Source: a virus. Taken from it: a stretch of 21,506 nt of DNA. This document shows positions 14,011-21,506 of the stretch, piece after piece. Position numbers and translations under genes: made by a program. Below the pieces are notes generated by a model. That model saw only the letters and a list, made by a program, of their open reading frames with translations. It was not told where the DNA came from and did no database searches. Position 1 is the first letter of the stretch. Every line of letters begins with the position of its first letter. The stretch spans positions 1-21,506 of the IMG/VR virus record IMGVR_UViG_3300021961_000735; one strand, given 5' to 3'.

Positions 14011-14720
14011 AGTTGACAGATTCTCTGCAGCAGGCAGCCCTGGAGCACGCGAAACAAGTTTTCCCGCAAGAGTCATGTGGCCTGATAGCAGTCGTCAAAG
14101 GTCGTAGACGCTATTTTCCATGTCGTAATACAGCGGAAACTCCAGACGAGCACTTTGTCTTAGATCCGTCTGATTATGCCGCTGTTGAGGACCAAGGTGA
14201 AATCGTCGCTGTGGTACATAGCCACCCCAAAACGAATCCAGAGCCATCTCAGGCAGATCGCGTCGCGTGTGAAAAATCAGGCTTGCCCTGGTTCATCGTC
14301 AATCCGCAGACAGAACAGTGGGACCAATGCCAGCCGAGTGGTTTGGAATTGCCTTATGTCGGACGTGAATTTGTATTTGGCATTGTGGACTGCTACAGCT
14401 TGTGCCGAGACTGGTATAAGCGCGAGCTGGGACTGGAATTGAGCGAATATGACCGCCGCGATAAATTCTGGTTACGGGGTGAGAATTTATACCTAGACAA
14501 TTTTGCCAAAGAAGGTTTTCATCCAATTCCGCTGGATGAACTGCAGTATGGCGACGCAATTCTGATGCAGCTTCAGTCACCGCTGCCAAACCACGCGGCA
14601 ATCTACCTAGGTGATCAGTTGATTTTGCACCACGTTCAAGGTCGCCTCAGTAGTCGGGACATCTACGGCGGTTATTATTGGAAGAGCACCGCGCTGGCTG
14701 TACGGCATGAAAGTCGTTAA
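14007..14720 (+). CDS. Tail-tip JAMM/NlpC-P60 peptidase, lambda gpK-like
   Basis: A 237-residue two-domain protein. Domain 1 (about 1-110) is a JAMM/MPN metalloprotease-like domain with E22 (QESCG), H71 and H73 (VVHSHP), S81 and D84 (PSQAD), the full zinc-binding set. Domain 2 (about 115-237) is NlpC/P60-like, with catalytic C129 (GIVDCYSLC), H196 (NHAAIYLG) and a following LHHVQGR. Both active sites look intact. In lambda-like tails, gpK helps tip assembly and probably digests peptidoglycan cross-links at infection. The gene overlaps gpL by 4 nt (ATGA) and the next gene by 14 nt. Confidence 0.92.
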   Translation: MKLTDSLQQAALEHAKQVFPQESCGLIAVVKGRRRYFPCRNTAETPDEHFVLDPSDYAAVEDQGEIVAVVHSHPKTNPEPSQADRVACEKSGLPWFIVNPQTEQWDQCQPSGLELPYVGREFVFGIVDCYSLCRDWYKRELGLELSEYDRRDKFWLRGENLYLDNFAKEGFHPIPLDELQYGDAILMQLQSPLPNHAAIYLGDQLILHHVQGRLSSRDIYGGYYWKSTALAVRHESR

Positions 14721-15354
14721 GGTCTACGGCGCACTCCGCAAGAAGCTGGGGCAGTGCCGCTTTGAATTTGAAGCCGCCACACCAGCCGAGGCTCTAAAAG
14801 CACTGTGCGTTAATTTTCCAGGACTTCAGAAATGGTTAGTTGATAGCGAGAACGATGGCGTTGGTTATCGGGTAACTGTTGGAAAGGAAAAAATTACCAA
14901 TAGTGATGCGAGCGGATTAGTTCTGCCTTGGAGTGAAAAAGAAGTTTTCAGTATTACGCCAGTGCTGACTGGTGCCGGTGGTGGAACGGGTCAGATTTTG
15001 GCTGGCGTCGGTTTGATTGCATTGGCAATTATTACGGGTCCTGCAGGCGCGGGTTTTCTTGGTTTGGGTGCAGGATTTCTATCGGGCGCGACCGCAGCGG
15101 CTGTGTCTACTACTTTGGGTCTGATCGGTACATCTCTGCTGTTTGGCGGGATTGCCCAGGCTCTTTCGCCGTCACCCGTCAACTCAACCGCCACATTCGA
15201 GCGTGGACGTGACGCCGCGAAATTTGAATCCTTTACGTTTTCGGGGATTGTCAACACTGAAAAGCAAGGTCTGCCAGTGCCCGTAATCTATGGGCGATGC
15301 TTCACGGGTTCCTCCGTTATTTCTGTCGGCATCGACGTTGATCAACTGGTATGA
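14707..15354 (+). CDS. Tail assembly protein, lambda gpI-like
   Basis: A 215-residue protein in the gpI position. The N-terminus (VKVYGALRKKLGQCRFEFEA, then TPAEALKALCVNFPGL) has the ubiquitin-like/MoaD-like fold pattern of gpI. About residues 95-150 form a long glycine- and alanine-rich hydrophobic region (ILAGVGLIALAIITG, GLIGTSLLFGGIAQALSP) that may cross or disturb a membrane. The C-terminal part (FSGIVNTEKQGLPVPVIYGR) is also standard. It is needed for tip assembly and may be processed or lost from the mature virion in lambda. It overlaps gpK by 14 nt and gpJ by 4 nt (ATGA). Confidence 0.88.
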   Translation: MKVVKVYGALRKKLGQCRFEFEAATPAEALKALCVNFPGLQKWLVDSENDGVGYRVTVGKEKITNSDASGLVLPWSEKEVFSITPVLTGAGGGTGQILAGVGLIALAIITGPAGAGFLGLGAGFLSGATAAAVSTTLGLIGTSLLFGGIAQALSPSPVNSTATFERGRDAAKFESFTFSGIVNTEKQGLPVPVIYGRCFTGSSVISVGIDVDQLV

Positions 15355-18300
15355 CACGCATTGTTGGCGCTGGTGGTGGCGGTGGCGGCGGTGGCTGCTT
15401 TCTGGGTCATACCCCAGTGGCAACGCCTGATGGCAGGCGCCGAATTGACGAGCTGAAGCCCGGCGATCACGTCCTGAGCTTTGACGATCAAGGCATCATC
15501 CACAGCGCCAAAATCCTCAAGGTTCACGAGCACGAAAACGAAAAGGTCGTTCGCTACAAGCTCTGGGGCGGTGATCACCTTGATGCCACCCCTAACCATT
15601 GGGTGCTGAATCAATTCAACGCTTTCGTTGAGATTGGCACGCTGGGCAGCGATGACTGCCTTGTTGACTGGAACAACCACCTCCGCCCAATTGTCGGCAA
15701 GGAAGACCTTGGTACGGACACTGTCTACAACCTGACCGTTGAGGGGCATCACACTTTTATTGCTGGCGGCATCCGTGTTCACAACGCCGGTCTGGGCTTA
15801 GGTATTGCGGGCTCAGGTGGTGGCGGCGGCGGAGGCGGCGGCAAAGGTGGAGGCGGCGGTGGAGCTGGACAACGCACGCCGACTGAAGCCGATGATTCGC
15901 TGCAATCGGTCCAGTTTGCCAATGTGCTGGATCTACTGGGCGAAGGCGAAATTGAGGGAATTGAGAACGGCAACAAAGGGATTTACTTAGACGGCACGCC
16001 TGTTGTTGACGCCAATGACGTTGCAAATTTCACTGGCTATACGATTGTCACGCGCAACGGCACACAAGATCAAACCGTAATTCCAGACATTATTGGTACT
16101 GAAGACGAAAACATTGTCAACGTTGAAGTTGCAAACGGCTTTCCCGTAACACGCACGATTGCCAACAACAACGTCGATCGTATCCGCGTCACGATTGTTA
16201 TCCCAAGCCTGCAGCAGTTTGAAACCAACGGGGACATCAATGCTACGAGCGTTGGTATCGCCATCCAAGTTCAGTACAACGGCGGCGGCTTCAATACCGT
16301 TGTTAGCGACACGATTGCCGGTAAAACCAGCAGCCGTTACCAGCGAGATTATGTATTTGAGTTAAACGGTACATTTCCCGTTGACATCAAAGTTCTTCGT
16401 ACATCAAGCGACGCAACATCAGCCCGCACTCAAAACGAAACTTACTGGTACAGCTACACACAAATCATTGACCAACGTTTTCGGTATCCAAACTCTGCGC
16501 TGTCGTTTCTGCGATTTGATTCGCGCCAATTCAACAATATCCCAAGCCGCAAATATCTTGTTCGCGGCTTAAAGGTTGCCATTCCCAGCAACGCCACCGT
16601 TGATACAACTACTTATATCGGACGTATTACTTACTCCGGTGTCTGGGACGGCACGTTTTCTGCAGCGACCTGGACGAATGATCCAGCCTGGTGTCTCTGG
16701 GACTTGTTAACCAATACTCGCTATGGAGCATCCATCCCAGCCAGCAGTTTGGATCGCTATGACTTTTATCAGATCAGTCAGTATTGCAACGCCCTTGTTG
16801 ATAACGGTAAAGGTGGATTGGAGCCGCGCTTCTCTTGCAACTTACTGATTAACAGCCGCGACGAGGTTTACAACGTCATCCAAGAGATGACCAGCCTTTT
16901 TCGTGGCATTGCTTATTACGGTGCCGGATCGCTGGTACTGCAGCAGGACAAGCCATCTGACGCCCAATACCTCTTGGGACCAAGCAATGTCGTTGACGGC
17001 ATTTTTGTTTATAGCGGCACTTCGCAGAAAGCTCGTCATACAACGGCGACTGTTGCCTATCAAACTTACGAATCGCTTGGCGAAGTTCAGTACGAATACA
17101 TTGAAGACGCCGATGCTGTCGCCAGGTACGGCATCATCAATAAAGACATCAAGGCACTTGGTTGTTACAGCCAAGGTCAAGCCCATCGCGCTGGTAAGTG
17201 GGCACTGCTGAGCGAACAGAACCTGACAGAGACCGTCACTTTCTCTGTTGCGATTGACAGCGGCATTGTGCTTCGCCCTGGCATGGTGATCAGCATTGCC
17301 GATCCAATGAAGGCTGGCACCCGTCGCAGCGGTCGTGTCACCAGCGCCACCACTCAAATCATCACGGTCGATAGCTCTAGCAACTTGTCGGTCAATTTGG
17401 CAAATAGCCCAACCATCTCAGTGATGATGCCGACTGGGTTGGTGGAAACCAGAACGATCAGCAGCATTTCAGGTCGCAATATCACTGTCGCCAACGTTTT
17501 CAGTGAAGCACCCAATTCAAATGCTGTGTGGTTGATTCAGACCACTGACATAGAGGCGCAAACGTTCCGCGTACTCAATGTTGCAGAGAGCGAGGAGGGA
17601 GTGTATGGCATCACTGCACTGGCATACAACGAATCAATTTATGCCGCCATTGAAGATGACCTTGTAATTACTACGCCAGACATTTCAAATCTCAGCGAAA
17701 TACCCGGATCGGTTACTAACATTGGCGGTTACGAATACATATACGTAGAAGCAAATAGCGCCCTTGTTGGTTTTCAACTGGACTGGACACCACCATCAGG
17801 TGCGCTCAATGGTTACGTCGTTCAGTACCGAATTGATAACGATAACTGGAGCCGTTTCAATACAACAACGCCTTCGGCAGACCTCAAGAATTTGCGCGAT
17901 GGAACGCTGTATGTCCAAATTCAGGTTGAAAACTCAATCGGTAAAACGGGTCCACTGTCTACGGCAACTTTCAACCTTGTCGGAAAAACTGCTAGCCCGG
18001 CTGACGTTAAAAATCTGCAGCTAGAAATCCTCAGTGACAATACGGCTCGATTGAACTGGGAGCCGTCGTTTGAAATTGACGTTGTAAATGGCGGCGCTGT
18101 TTATGTGCGTCATTCTGCGCTGACCGACGGCAGTGCTAGCTGGAACGACTCTGTTGACCTTGTACCGGCGTTGCCTGGTAATGCGACTTCAGCAACTATT
18201 CCACTGATTGAAGGCGAAATTTTTGTCCGTTTCATTGATGATGGCGGGCGTCTAAGTCCCAATGAAACCAGCATCATCATTGATCTGCCTGATACACAGG

Positions 18301-19115
18301 GCAGGCTTGCTGTTCAGACACGTAGGGAAGACCAAGATACGCCACCATTCCAGGGCAATCAAATTGACGTTTTTTACGATGAGGGTTACGACGCTTTAAC
18401 GCTGGATGGCACAGAAGATTTAGACGATGTTGCTGATGTTGATGCCATTACGTCGTTCGATTTTATGGGCGACATTACGGAAACCGGGACATACGACTTC
18501 TTAAACACGCTTGATCTTGGCGCTAGCTACTCACTTGATTTGAGCCGTCATTTCGTTACTCGTGGTTTCCTGCCTAATGACACGTTGGATGGTCGCTCCG
18601 GTTTAGTTGACACATGGCTGAACTGGGATGGAGCTGATGTCAACCGCGTTAATGCTGTATTGAAAGTCCGCACGACAGATGATGATCCTTCTGGCACTCC
18701 AACGTGGTCTAGTTATCAGGAGTTCATCAGCGGAACTTATAAAGCCCGCGCTTTCCAGTTCAGAGCTGAGTTGCAATCTAACGACCCAGCACAGAACATT
18801 TTGATTGATGAGCTGGGGTATACCGCGACTTTCCAGCGGCGCACTGAAAACAGCGTCGGCACGATTTCCAGCGGTGCTGGCGCCAAGGTTGTCACGTTCG
18901 ATAAAGCCTTCTTTACGGGCACCAGTGTTTTGGGTGGCGTGAACGCCTATGTACCCAGCGTCGGCATTACAGCGTTAAATATGGGCAGCGGCGAATACTT
19001 TGAGGTGACCAGCATCAGCAGCACTGGTTTTACGGTGACGTTCAAGAACTCAGGCGGGACGGCGATTGACCGTAATTTCAACTGGAGTGCGGTTGGCTAT
19101 GGCCGTGGCAGCTAA
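15351..19115 (+). CDS. Host specificity / tail tip attachment protein, lambda gpJ-like, with Hint domain
   Basis: The 1254-residue protein forms the central tip and contacts the receptor. Residues 1-15 end in eight glycines. 16-145 is a Hint (intein-like) domain, described separately. 146-175 is again glycine-rich. The gpJ body starts near 176 with RTPTEADDSLQSVQFANVLD and LLGEGEIEGI, directly comparable to the beginning of lambda gpJ. The hub domains follow to about 780, with characteristic LDRYDFYQISQYCNALVDNG and QKARHTTATVAYQ segments. Two fibronectin type III-like domains lie at about 800-880 and 884-980. The C-terminal portion (about 1160-1254) is the likely receptor-binding end (GYGRGS terminus). 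Without the Hint domain and glycine tracts the length is normal. It overlaps gpI by 4 nt and ends the overlapping tip operon. Which host receptor it binds cannot be told. Confidence 0.92.
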   Translation: MTRIVGAGGGGGGGGCFLGHTPVATPDGRRRIDELKPGDHVLSFDDQGIIHSAKILKVHEHENEKVVRYKLWGGDHLDATPNHWVLNQFNAFVEIGTLGSDDCLVDWNNHLRPIVGKEDLGTDTVYNLTVEGHHTFIAGGIRVHNAGLGLGIAGSGGGGGGGGGKGGGGGGAGQRTPTEADDSLQSVQFANVLDLLGEGEIEGIENGNKGIYLDGTPVVDANDVANFTGYTIVTRNGTQDQTVIPDIIGTEDENIVNVEVANGFPVTRTIANNNVDRIRVTIVIPSLQQFETNGDINATSVGIAIQVQYNGGGFNTVVSDTIAGKTSSRYQRDYVFELNGTFPVDIKVLRTSSDATSARTQNETYWYSYTQIIDQRFRYPNSALSFLRFDSRQFNNIPSRKYLVRGLKVAIPSNATVDTTTYIGRITYSGVWDGTFSAATWTNDPAWCLWDLLTNTRYGASIPASSLDRYDFYQISQYCNALVDNGKGGLEPRFSCNLLINSRDEVYNVIQEMTSLFRGIAYYGAGSLVLQQDKPSDAQYLLGPSNVVDGIFVYSGTSQKARHTTATVAYQTYESLGEVQYEYIEDADAVARYGIINKDIKALGCYSQGQAHRAGKWALLSEQNLTETVTFSVAIDSGIVLRPGMVISIADPMKAGTRRSGRVTSATTQIITVDSSSNLSVNLANSPTISVMMPTGLVETRTISSISGRNITVANVFSEAPNSNAVWLIQTTDIEAQTFRVLNVAESEEGVYGITALAYNESIYAAIEDDLVITTPDISNLSEIPGSVTNIGGYEYIYVEANSALVGFQLDWTPPSGALNGYVVQYRIDNDNWSRFNTTTPSADLKNLRDGTLYVQIQVENSIGKTGPLSTATFNLVGKTASPADVKNLQLEILSDNTARLNWEPSFEIDVVNGGAVYVRHSALTDGSASWNDSVDLVPALPGNATSATIPLIEGEIFVRFIDDGGRLSPNETSIIIDLPDTQGRLAVQTRREDQDTPPFQGNQIDVFYDEGYDALTLDGTEDLDDVADVDAITSFDFMGDITETGTYDFLNTLDLGASYSLDLSRHFVTRGFLPNDTLDGRSGLVDTWLNWDGADVNRVNAVLKVRTTDDDPSGTPTWSSYQEFISGTYKARAFQFRAELQSNDPAQNILIDELGYTATFQRRTENSVGTISSGAGAKVVTFDKAFFTGTSVLGGVNAYVPSVGITALNMGSGEYFEVTSISSTGFTVTFKNSGGTAIDRNFNWSAVGYGRGS
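15396..15785 (+). other. Intein-like Hint domain (BIL-A-like) inside gpJ
   Basis: Residues 16-145 of the gpJ protein (130 aa) show all splicing-domain blocks. Block A is CFLGHTPVATPDG with nucleophile C16, followed by RRRIDELKPGDHVLSFD. Block B is DATPNHWVL with T80 and H83. Block F is DTVYNLTVEGHHTFIAGG. Block G is IRVHN with H144 and N145. The next residue is A146, where classical inteins have Cys, Ser or Thr; this fits bacterial intein-like domains, which can cleave at either end and splice inefficiently or by another route. No homing endonuclease lies between blocks B and F. It is flanked on both sides by poly-glycine in gpJ. Activity is expected from the intact residues but not shown. 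Confidence 0.88.
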
Positions 19116-19149
19116 AGTTGCATAAATACTGTCCTTGTAAGGGCTTGGC

Positions 19150-20919
19150 ATGGCACAGCATGATTATGTGATCGCCAACGGCACTGGCGCAGCCGTCCGT
19201 TCCGATCTAAACAACGCGCTGGCTGCCATTGTCAGTCAGAACAGCGGTGCAACTGAACCGGCAACCACGTATGCGTATCAGTGGTGGGCGGATACAACCA
19301 CCAACCTGCTGAAGCTCCGTAACGCGGCTAACTCTGCCTGGATCACGCTGTTCCAACTGGATGGCGAGTGGTCAACGATTGCCTTAGAAAATGGCAGTGC
19401 CAGTGCCCCGTCGATTTATTTCAAGGACAGCGGTACTGATACTGGTCTGTATTCACCGGGTACTGATCAGGTTGGACTTTCAACGGGCGGTACGGCTCGC
19501 CTAACGATTGACTCCAACGGGAACGTCGCTATAGACACCAACACGCTATACGTTGATGCAACGAACAACAGGGTAGGTCTGGGGGATAGTGCGCCTAAGA
19601 ACGCATTAGATTGCAGTGGAAATATTGGTATTGCGCCCACTGCTGGATTAACCAGCAATCTTTACTACAGCGGTGGCTGGAAATACAAAACAACTGGCTA
19701 CGGAACAGTATTAGCGCAAGGCACTGGGGGATTTAAGCTCTCTGGCACCCCAACTTCTGGTTCTGCTGATGGCGCCGCAACCGTAAATGATTGGGTCACT
19801 ATTACAAACGGAGGCGCGGTAGGGATTGGCACTACTGCGGCCAGCACGCGGCTTCATGTGTCGCAGACAGGTTCTACTCAAGCTGTTCTTGTTGAAACCG
19901 ACCAATCTGCTTCTGTAATCAACTTCAAATCAACTGGTCAGTCCTCCGGTCAGCCGCAAGTTGGTTGCGCTGGTAGCGATATGATCATGCTCACAAACGG
20001 AGCAGAAAGAGGCCGCTGGGACTCAAATGGTAGATTTTTAGTTGGCACGTCTACGAGCGTTGAAAATGTAGGAGGAAATCTTCAAGTTAACGGTGGTGCT
20101 GCCACTATCAGTACATTTGTTGCAAACAGTGCGGCGTATCGACTTTATTTTGTTAAATCGCGTTCTGGAACATTTAATGGCAAAGCAATCGTCCAATCTG
20201 GCGATGATCTAGGCAGGATCTCCTTCAACGGAGACGACGGAGTTGATTACTCAAGTGAAGCTGCAAGTATTGCTTGCCAAGTAGACGGCACCCCCGGCGC
20301 TGACGACATGCCTGGGCGCCTAGTGTTCTCCACTTGTCCCGACTCTGGCAGTAGCCCGGTCGAGCGGATGAGGATTACGAGCAGTGGAGCCACGCTGTTT
20401 GGCAACACGCAAGAAAGTCCGGCTTTTTCAAACGTAAATGGCACATCAATAAAACAAAGTGTCACAGAAATCAGCCGTTTAGATGGAATTCCTTTGTATC
20501 TAAACAGAGGAACAAGTGATGGTATTTTGGTTGGTATATACAGAAGTGCAGCTTTTGTTGGCTCAATTTCCGTTACCACCACAGCCACCGCCTATAACAC
20601 ATCCTCCGACTATCGCCTCAAGGAAAACGTCGTCCCGCTGACTGGCGCTTCTGATCGTCTTAACCAGCTACAAGTTCATCGCTTCAATTTCATCGCAGAT
20701 CCTGACACCACGGTTGACGGTTTTATTGCTCACGAAGCACAAGCCGTTGTCCCTGAGTGCGTCACCGGCACCAAGGATGAAGTGGATGCTGACGGCAATC
20801 CCGTCTACCAAGGCATCGACCAGTCCAAGCTGGTGCCGCTGCTGACCGCTGCTCTGCAGGAAGCCATCGGTCGCATCGAAACCTTGGAAGCTGAAGTAAC
20901 AGCTCTTAAGGGCGCGTAG
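19150..20919 (+). CDS. Tail fibre with S74 self-cleaving C-terminal chaperone
   Basis: A 589-residue protein. The N-terminal section (MAQHDYVIANGTGAAVRSDL, WWADTTTNLLKLRNAA) is a tail-attachment module that I have seen in phage fibres. The middle has beta-structured stretches with SIYFKDSGTDTGLYSPG, VGLGDSAPKNALDCSG and VGIGTTAASTRLHVS, a pattern common in fibres with beta-helix or triple-beta shafts. From residue 486, SDYRLKENV begins the S74 intramolecular chaperone: S486 and K491 (Ser-x4-Lys) are the expected catalytic pair, and the domain closes with a coiled-coil-like helix (TLEAEVTALKGA). The chaperone trimerises the fibre, then cuts itself off. AAGGG six bases before the ATG is a good ribosome binding site. 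The fibre is the second likely receptor-binding protein besides gpJ. Confidence 0.9.
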   Translation: MAQHDYVIANGTGAAVRSDLNNALAAIVSQNSGATEPATTYAYQWWADTTTNLLKLRNAANSAWITLFQLDGEWSTIALENGSASAPSIYFKDSGTDTGLYSPGTDQVGLSTGGTARLTIDSNGNVAIDTNTLYVDATNNRVGLGDSAPKNALDCSGNIGIAPTAGLTSNLYYSGGWKYKTTGYGTVLAQGTGGFKLSGTPTSGSADGAATVNDWVTITNGGAVGIGTTAASTRLHVSQTGSTQAVLVETDQSASVINFKSTGQSSGQPQVGCAGSDMIMLTNGAERGRWDSNGRFLVGTSTSVENVGGNLQVNGGAATISTFVANSAAYRLYFVKSRSGTFNGKAIVQSGDDLGRISFNGDDGVDYSSEAASIACQVDGTPGADDMPGRLVFSTCPDSGSSPVERMRITSSGATLFGNTQESPAFSNVNGTSIKQSVTEISRLDGIPLYLNRGTSDGILVGIYRSAAFVGSISVTTTATAYNTSSDYRLKENVVPLTGASDRLNQLQVHRFNFIADPDTTVDGFIAHEAQAVVPECVTGTKDEVDADGNPVYQGIDQSKLVPLLTAALQEAIGRIETLEAEVTALKGA

Positions 20920-20933
20920 ACCTACTCACAACT

Positions 20934-21068
20934 ATGCCTGACACAGATGCTTGGAGGGATTACTGCGAAGCCAGCCTTGACCTGAGCAATCAGGAGGATG
21001 TTGGTGAGTGCCCAGCAATGTTCGATCTGGTTTGGCCAAGTTGGATTGAACCAGACGAAGACGAGTAG
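20934..21068 (+). CDS. Hypothetical 44-residue acidic protein
   Basis: The frame reads MPDTDAWRDYCEASLDLSNQ and ends WPSWIEPDEDE before TAG. It is acidic and unusually rich in tryptophan for its size (three Trp), which argues against random sequence. It starts 14 nt after the fibre stop and has no clear Shine-Dalgarno sequence. No family is recognised. An overlapping frame with GGAGG directly touching its ATG at 20998 encodes only 27 residues and is less likely. It may be a small real gene or chance; coding is somewhat favoured by composition and spacing. Confidence 0.5.
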   Translation: MPDTDAWRDYCEASLDLSNQEDVGECPAMFDLVWPSWIEPDEDE

Positions 21069-21089
21069 TCCCCTTCTCTAATCGCCTTG

Positions 21090-21122
21090 GTGCGGTAACC
21101 AGCAGTTTGCAAGGTGCCGCAC
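21090..21122 (+). promoter_or_regulatory. Possible hairpin before the DUF7936-like gene
   Basis: GTGCGG (21090-21095) can pair with CCGCAC (21117-21122) around a 21-base loop. No clean T-run follows. This may be a weak structure in the intergenic region between 21069 and 21155; otherwise nothing is recognised there. Confidence 0.22.
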
Positions 21123-21155
21123 TTCTACTAGCCTTCAACAGAACCGGCTAATCCA

Positions 21156-21482
21156 ATGCCTACCGCTGCCACCCCAAAAACCGTCTTCACCTGGGCGGTC
21201 GCCAACATGGAGCACTACACCGCTGACGGCGTGGTGTTCACCGTGCATTACACCGTCAACGCTGCTGATGGCACCTATTCCAGTGGCGCCTATGGCAGCG
21301 TGGGGCTGGAAAAACCCGACCCCGACAAGATGGTGCCCTATGCCGATCTGACCGAAGAGCTGGTTATCGGCTGGGTGAAGGCTAATTTTGGCGACGAAAA
21401 GGTTGCTGAAATCGAAGCCGCCCTTCAGAAGCAGCTCGACGAACAGCGCAACCCCAGCGTCCAACCCGGCGTGCCTTGGTAA
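21156..21482 (+). CDS. Conserved phage protein, DUF7936-like
   Basis: A 108-residue protein. The N-terminal TVFTWAVANMEHYTADGVVF, an internal VHYTVNAADGTYSS strand pair, and the C-terminal LTEELVIGWVKANFGDEKV ending with NPSVQPGVPW match the small conserved protein family I know as DUF7936 from aquatic phages. The function is not established; such genes are often near fibre or structural genes. It has an acidic helical C-terminal half and no signal peptide or membrane segment. No strong ribosome binding site is seen, the nearest being AACCGG. Codons are C-rich and biased, which suggests good expression. Confidence 0.8.
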   Translation: MPTAATPKTVFTWAVANMEHYTADGVVFTVHYTVNAADGTYSSGAYGSVGLEKPDPDKMVPYADLTEELVIGWVKANFGDEKVAEIEAALQKQLDEQRNPSVQPGVPW

Positions 21483-21485
21483 GTC

Positions 21486-21506
21486 ATGGCGGTAAAAAGT
21501 AAGACC
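21486..21506 (+). CDS. Possible start of a further gene (cut by window end)
   Basis: Three bases after the previous stop, an ATG opens a frame MAVKSKT that runs to the end of the window. Seven codons are too few for identification. The tight spacing is the only support. Confidence 0.35.

Noticed and set aside
15757-16026. Short - strand frames rich in proline or arginine opposite the glycine-rich part of gpJ
   Set aside because: They are the complement of glycine codons and have no independent support.
19116-19149. TAAATA at 19123 as a T4-type late promoter and CCTTGTAAGG as a hairpin before the fibre gene
   Set aside because: The TAAATA match is partial, no T4-like late sigma context is known here, and the palindrome would leave a two-base loop.
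20998-21081. 27-codon frame with GGAGG touching its ATG
   Set aside because: The spacing from GGAGG to ATG is zero, it overlaps the better 44-residue frame, and it has no recognisable features.
1-21506. CRISPR arrays, insertion sequences, integrase, attachment sites
   Set aside because: No regularly spaced repeats, transposase or recombinase frames, or terminal inverted repeats were seen anywhere in the window.

Overview
The window is a structural-gene module of a tailed, double-stranded DNA bacteriophage with a long non-contractile (siphovirus, lambda-type) tail. It could be a free phage or a prophage, because no integrase, repressor, host gene or attachment site is visible. Every convincing gene is on the + strand. 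The order is the standard one: terminase, portal, scaffold, major capsid protein, head-tail connectors, tail terminator, tail tube, tail chaperones, tape measure, lambda gpM/L/K/I/J-type tail-tip proteins, tail fibre. Several family-level matches (DUF6496-type small protein, DUF4055-type portal, DUF7936-type protein, S74-chaperoned fibre) are ones I associate with aquatic phages, and a cyanobacterial host is plausible. The sequence alone does not prove a host.

Layout. Positions 1-139 are a G-rich non-coding leader. 140-1390 encodes the large terminase. 1423-2557 holds five small genes of mostly unknown role, several overlapping by 1 nt. 2562-4088 is the portal. 4118-5028 has a small unknown gene and a coiled-coil scaffold candidate. 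5095-6174 is the major capsid protein, followed by a strong intrinsic terminator. 6257-8160 encodes four connector and completion proteins ending in the tail terminator. 8230-8997 is the tail tube protein, again followed by a terminator. 9094-9626 encodes the tail assembly chaperones, expressed through a canonical -1 frameshift site, and a third terminator overlaps their end. 9678-12047 is the tape measure. 12047-19115 is an uninterrupted, overlapping run of the five lambda-like tail-tip genes. 19150-20919 is a fibre with a self-cleaving S74 C-terminal chaperone. 20934-21482 holds two small genes, and a further gene may begin at 21486. No gap between genes exceeds 140 bases.

How the genes work together. 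Portal, scaffold and capsid protein build the procapsid, and terminase packages DNA through the portal. The connectors close the head and join it to a tail whose length is set by the tape measure, with gpG and gpGT chaperones guarding the tape measure during assembly. gpM, gpL, gpI, gpK and gpJ build the tip, and gpJ plus the S74 fibre contact the host.

The most unusual feature is a complete intein-like Hint domain of about 130 residues inside the poly-glycine N-terminus of the gpJ-type protein. It has an intact Cys and His-Asn but alanine at the +1 position, as in bacterial intein-like domains. Other points of note are a gpL homologue carrying an N-terminal carbohydrate-binding-like module and an inserted block of three repeats, a tail tube protein with a domain inserted near its N-terminus, and a terminator lying inside the end of the frameshifted gpGT reading frame. 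A recurring TA(A/C)A(C/G)T hexamer also sits 23-24 nt before the genes that follow intergenic gaps.
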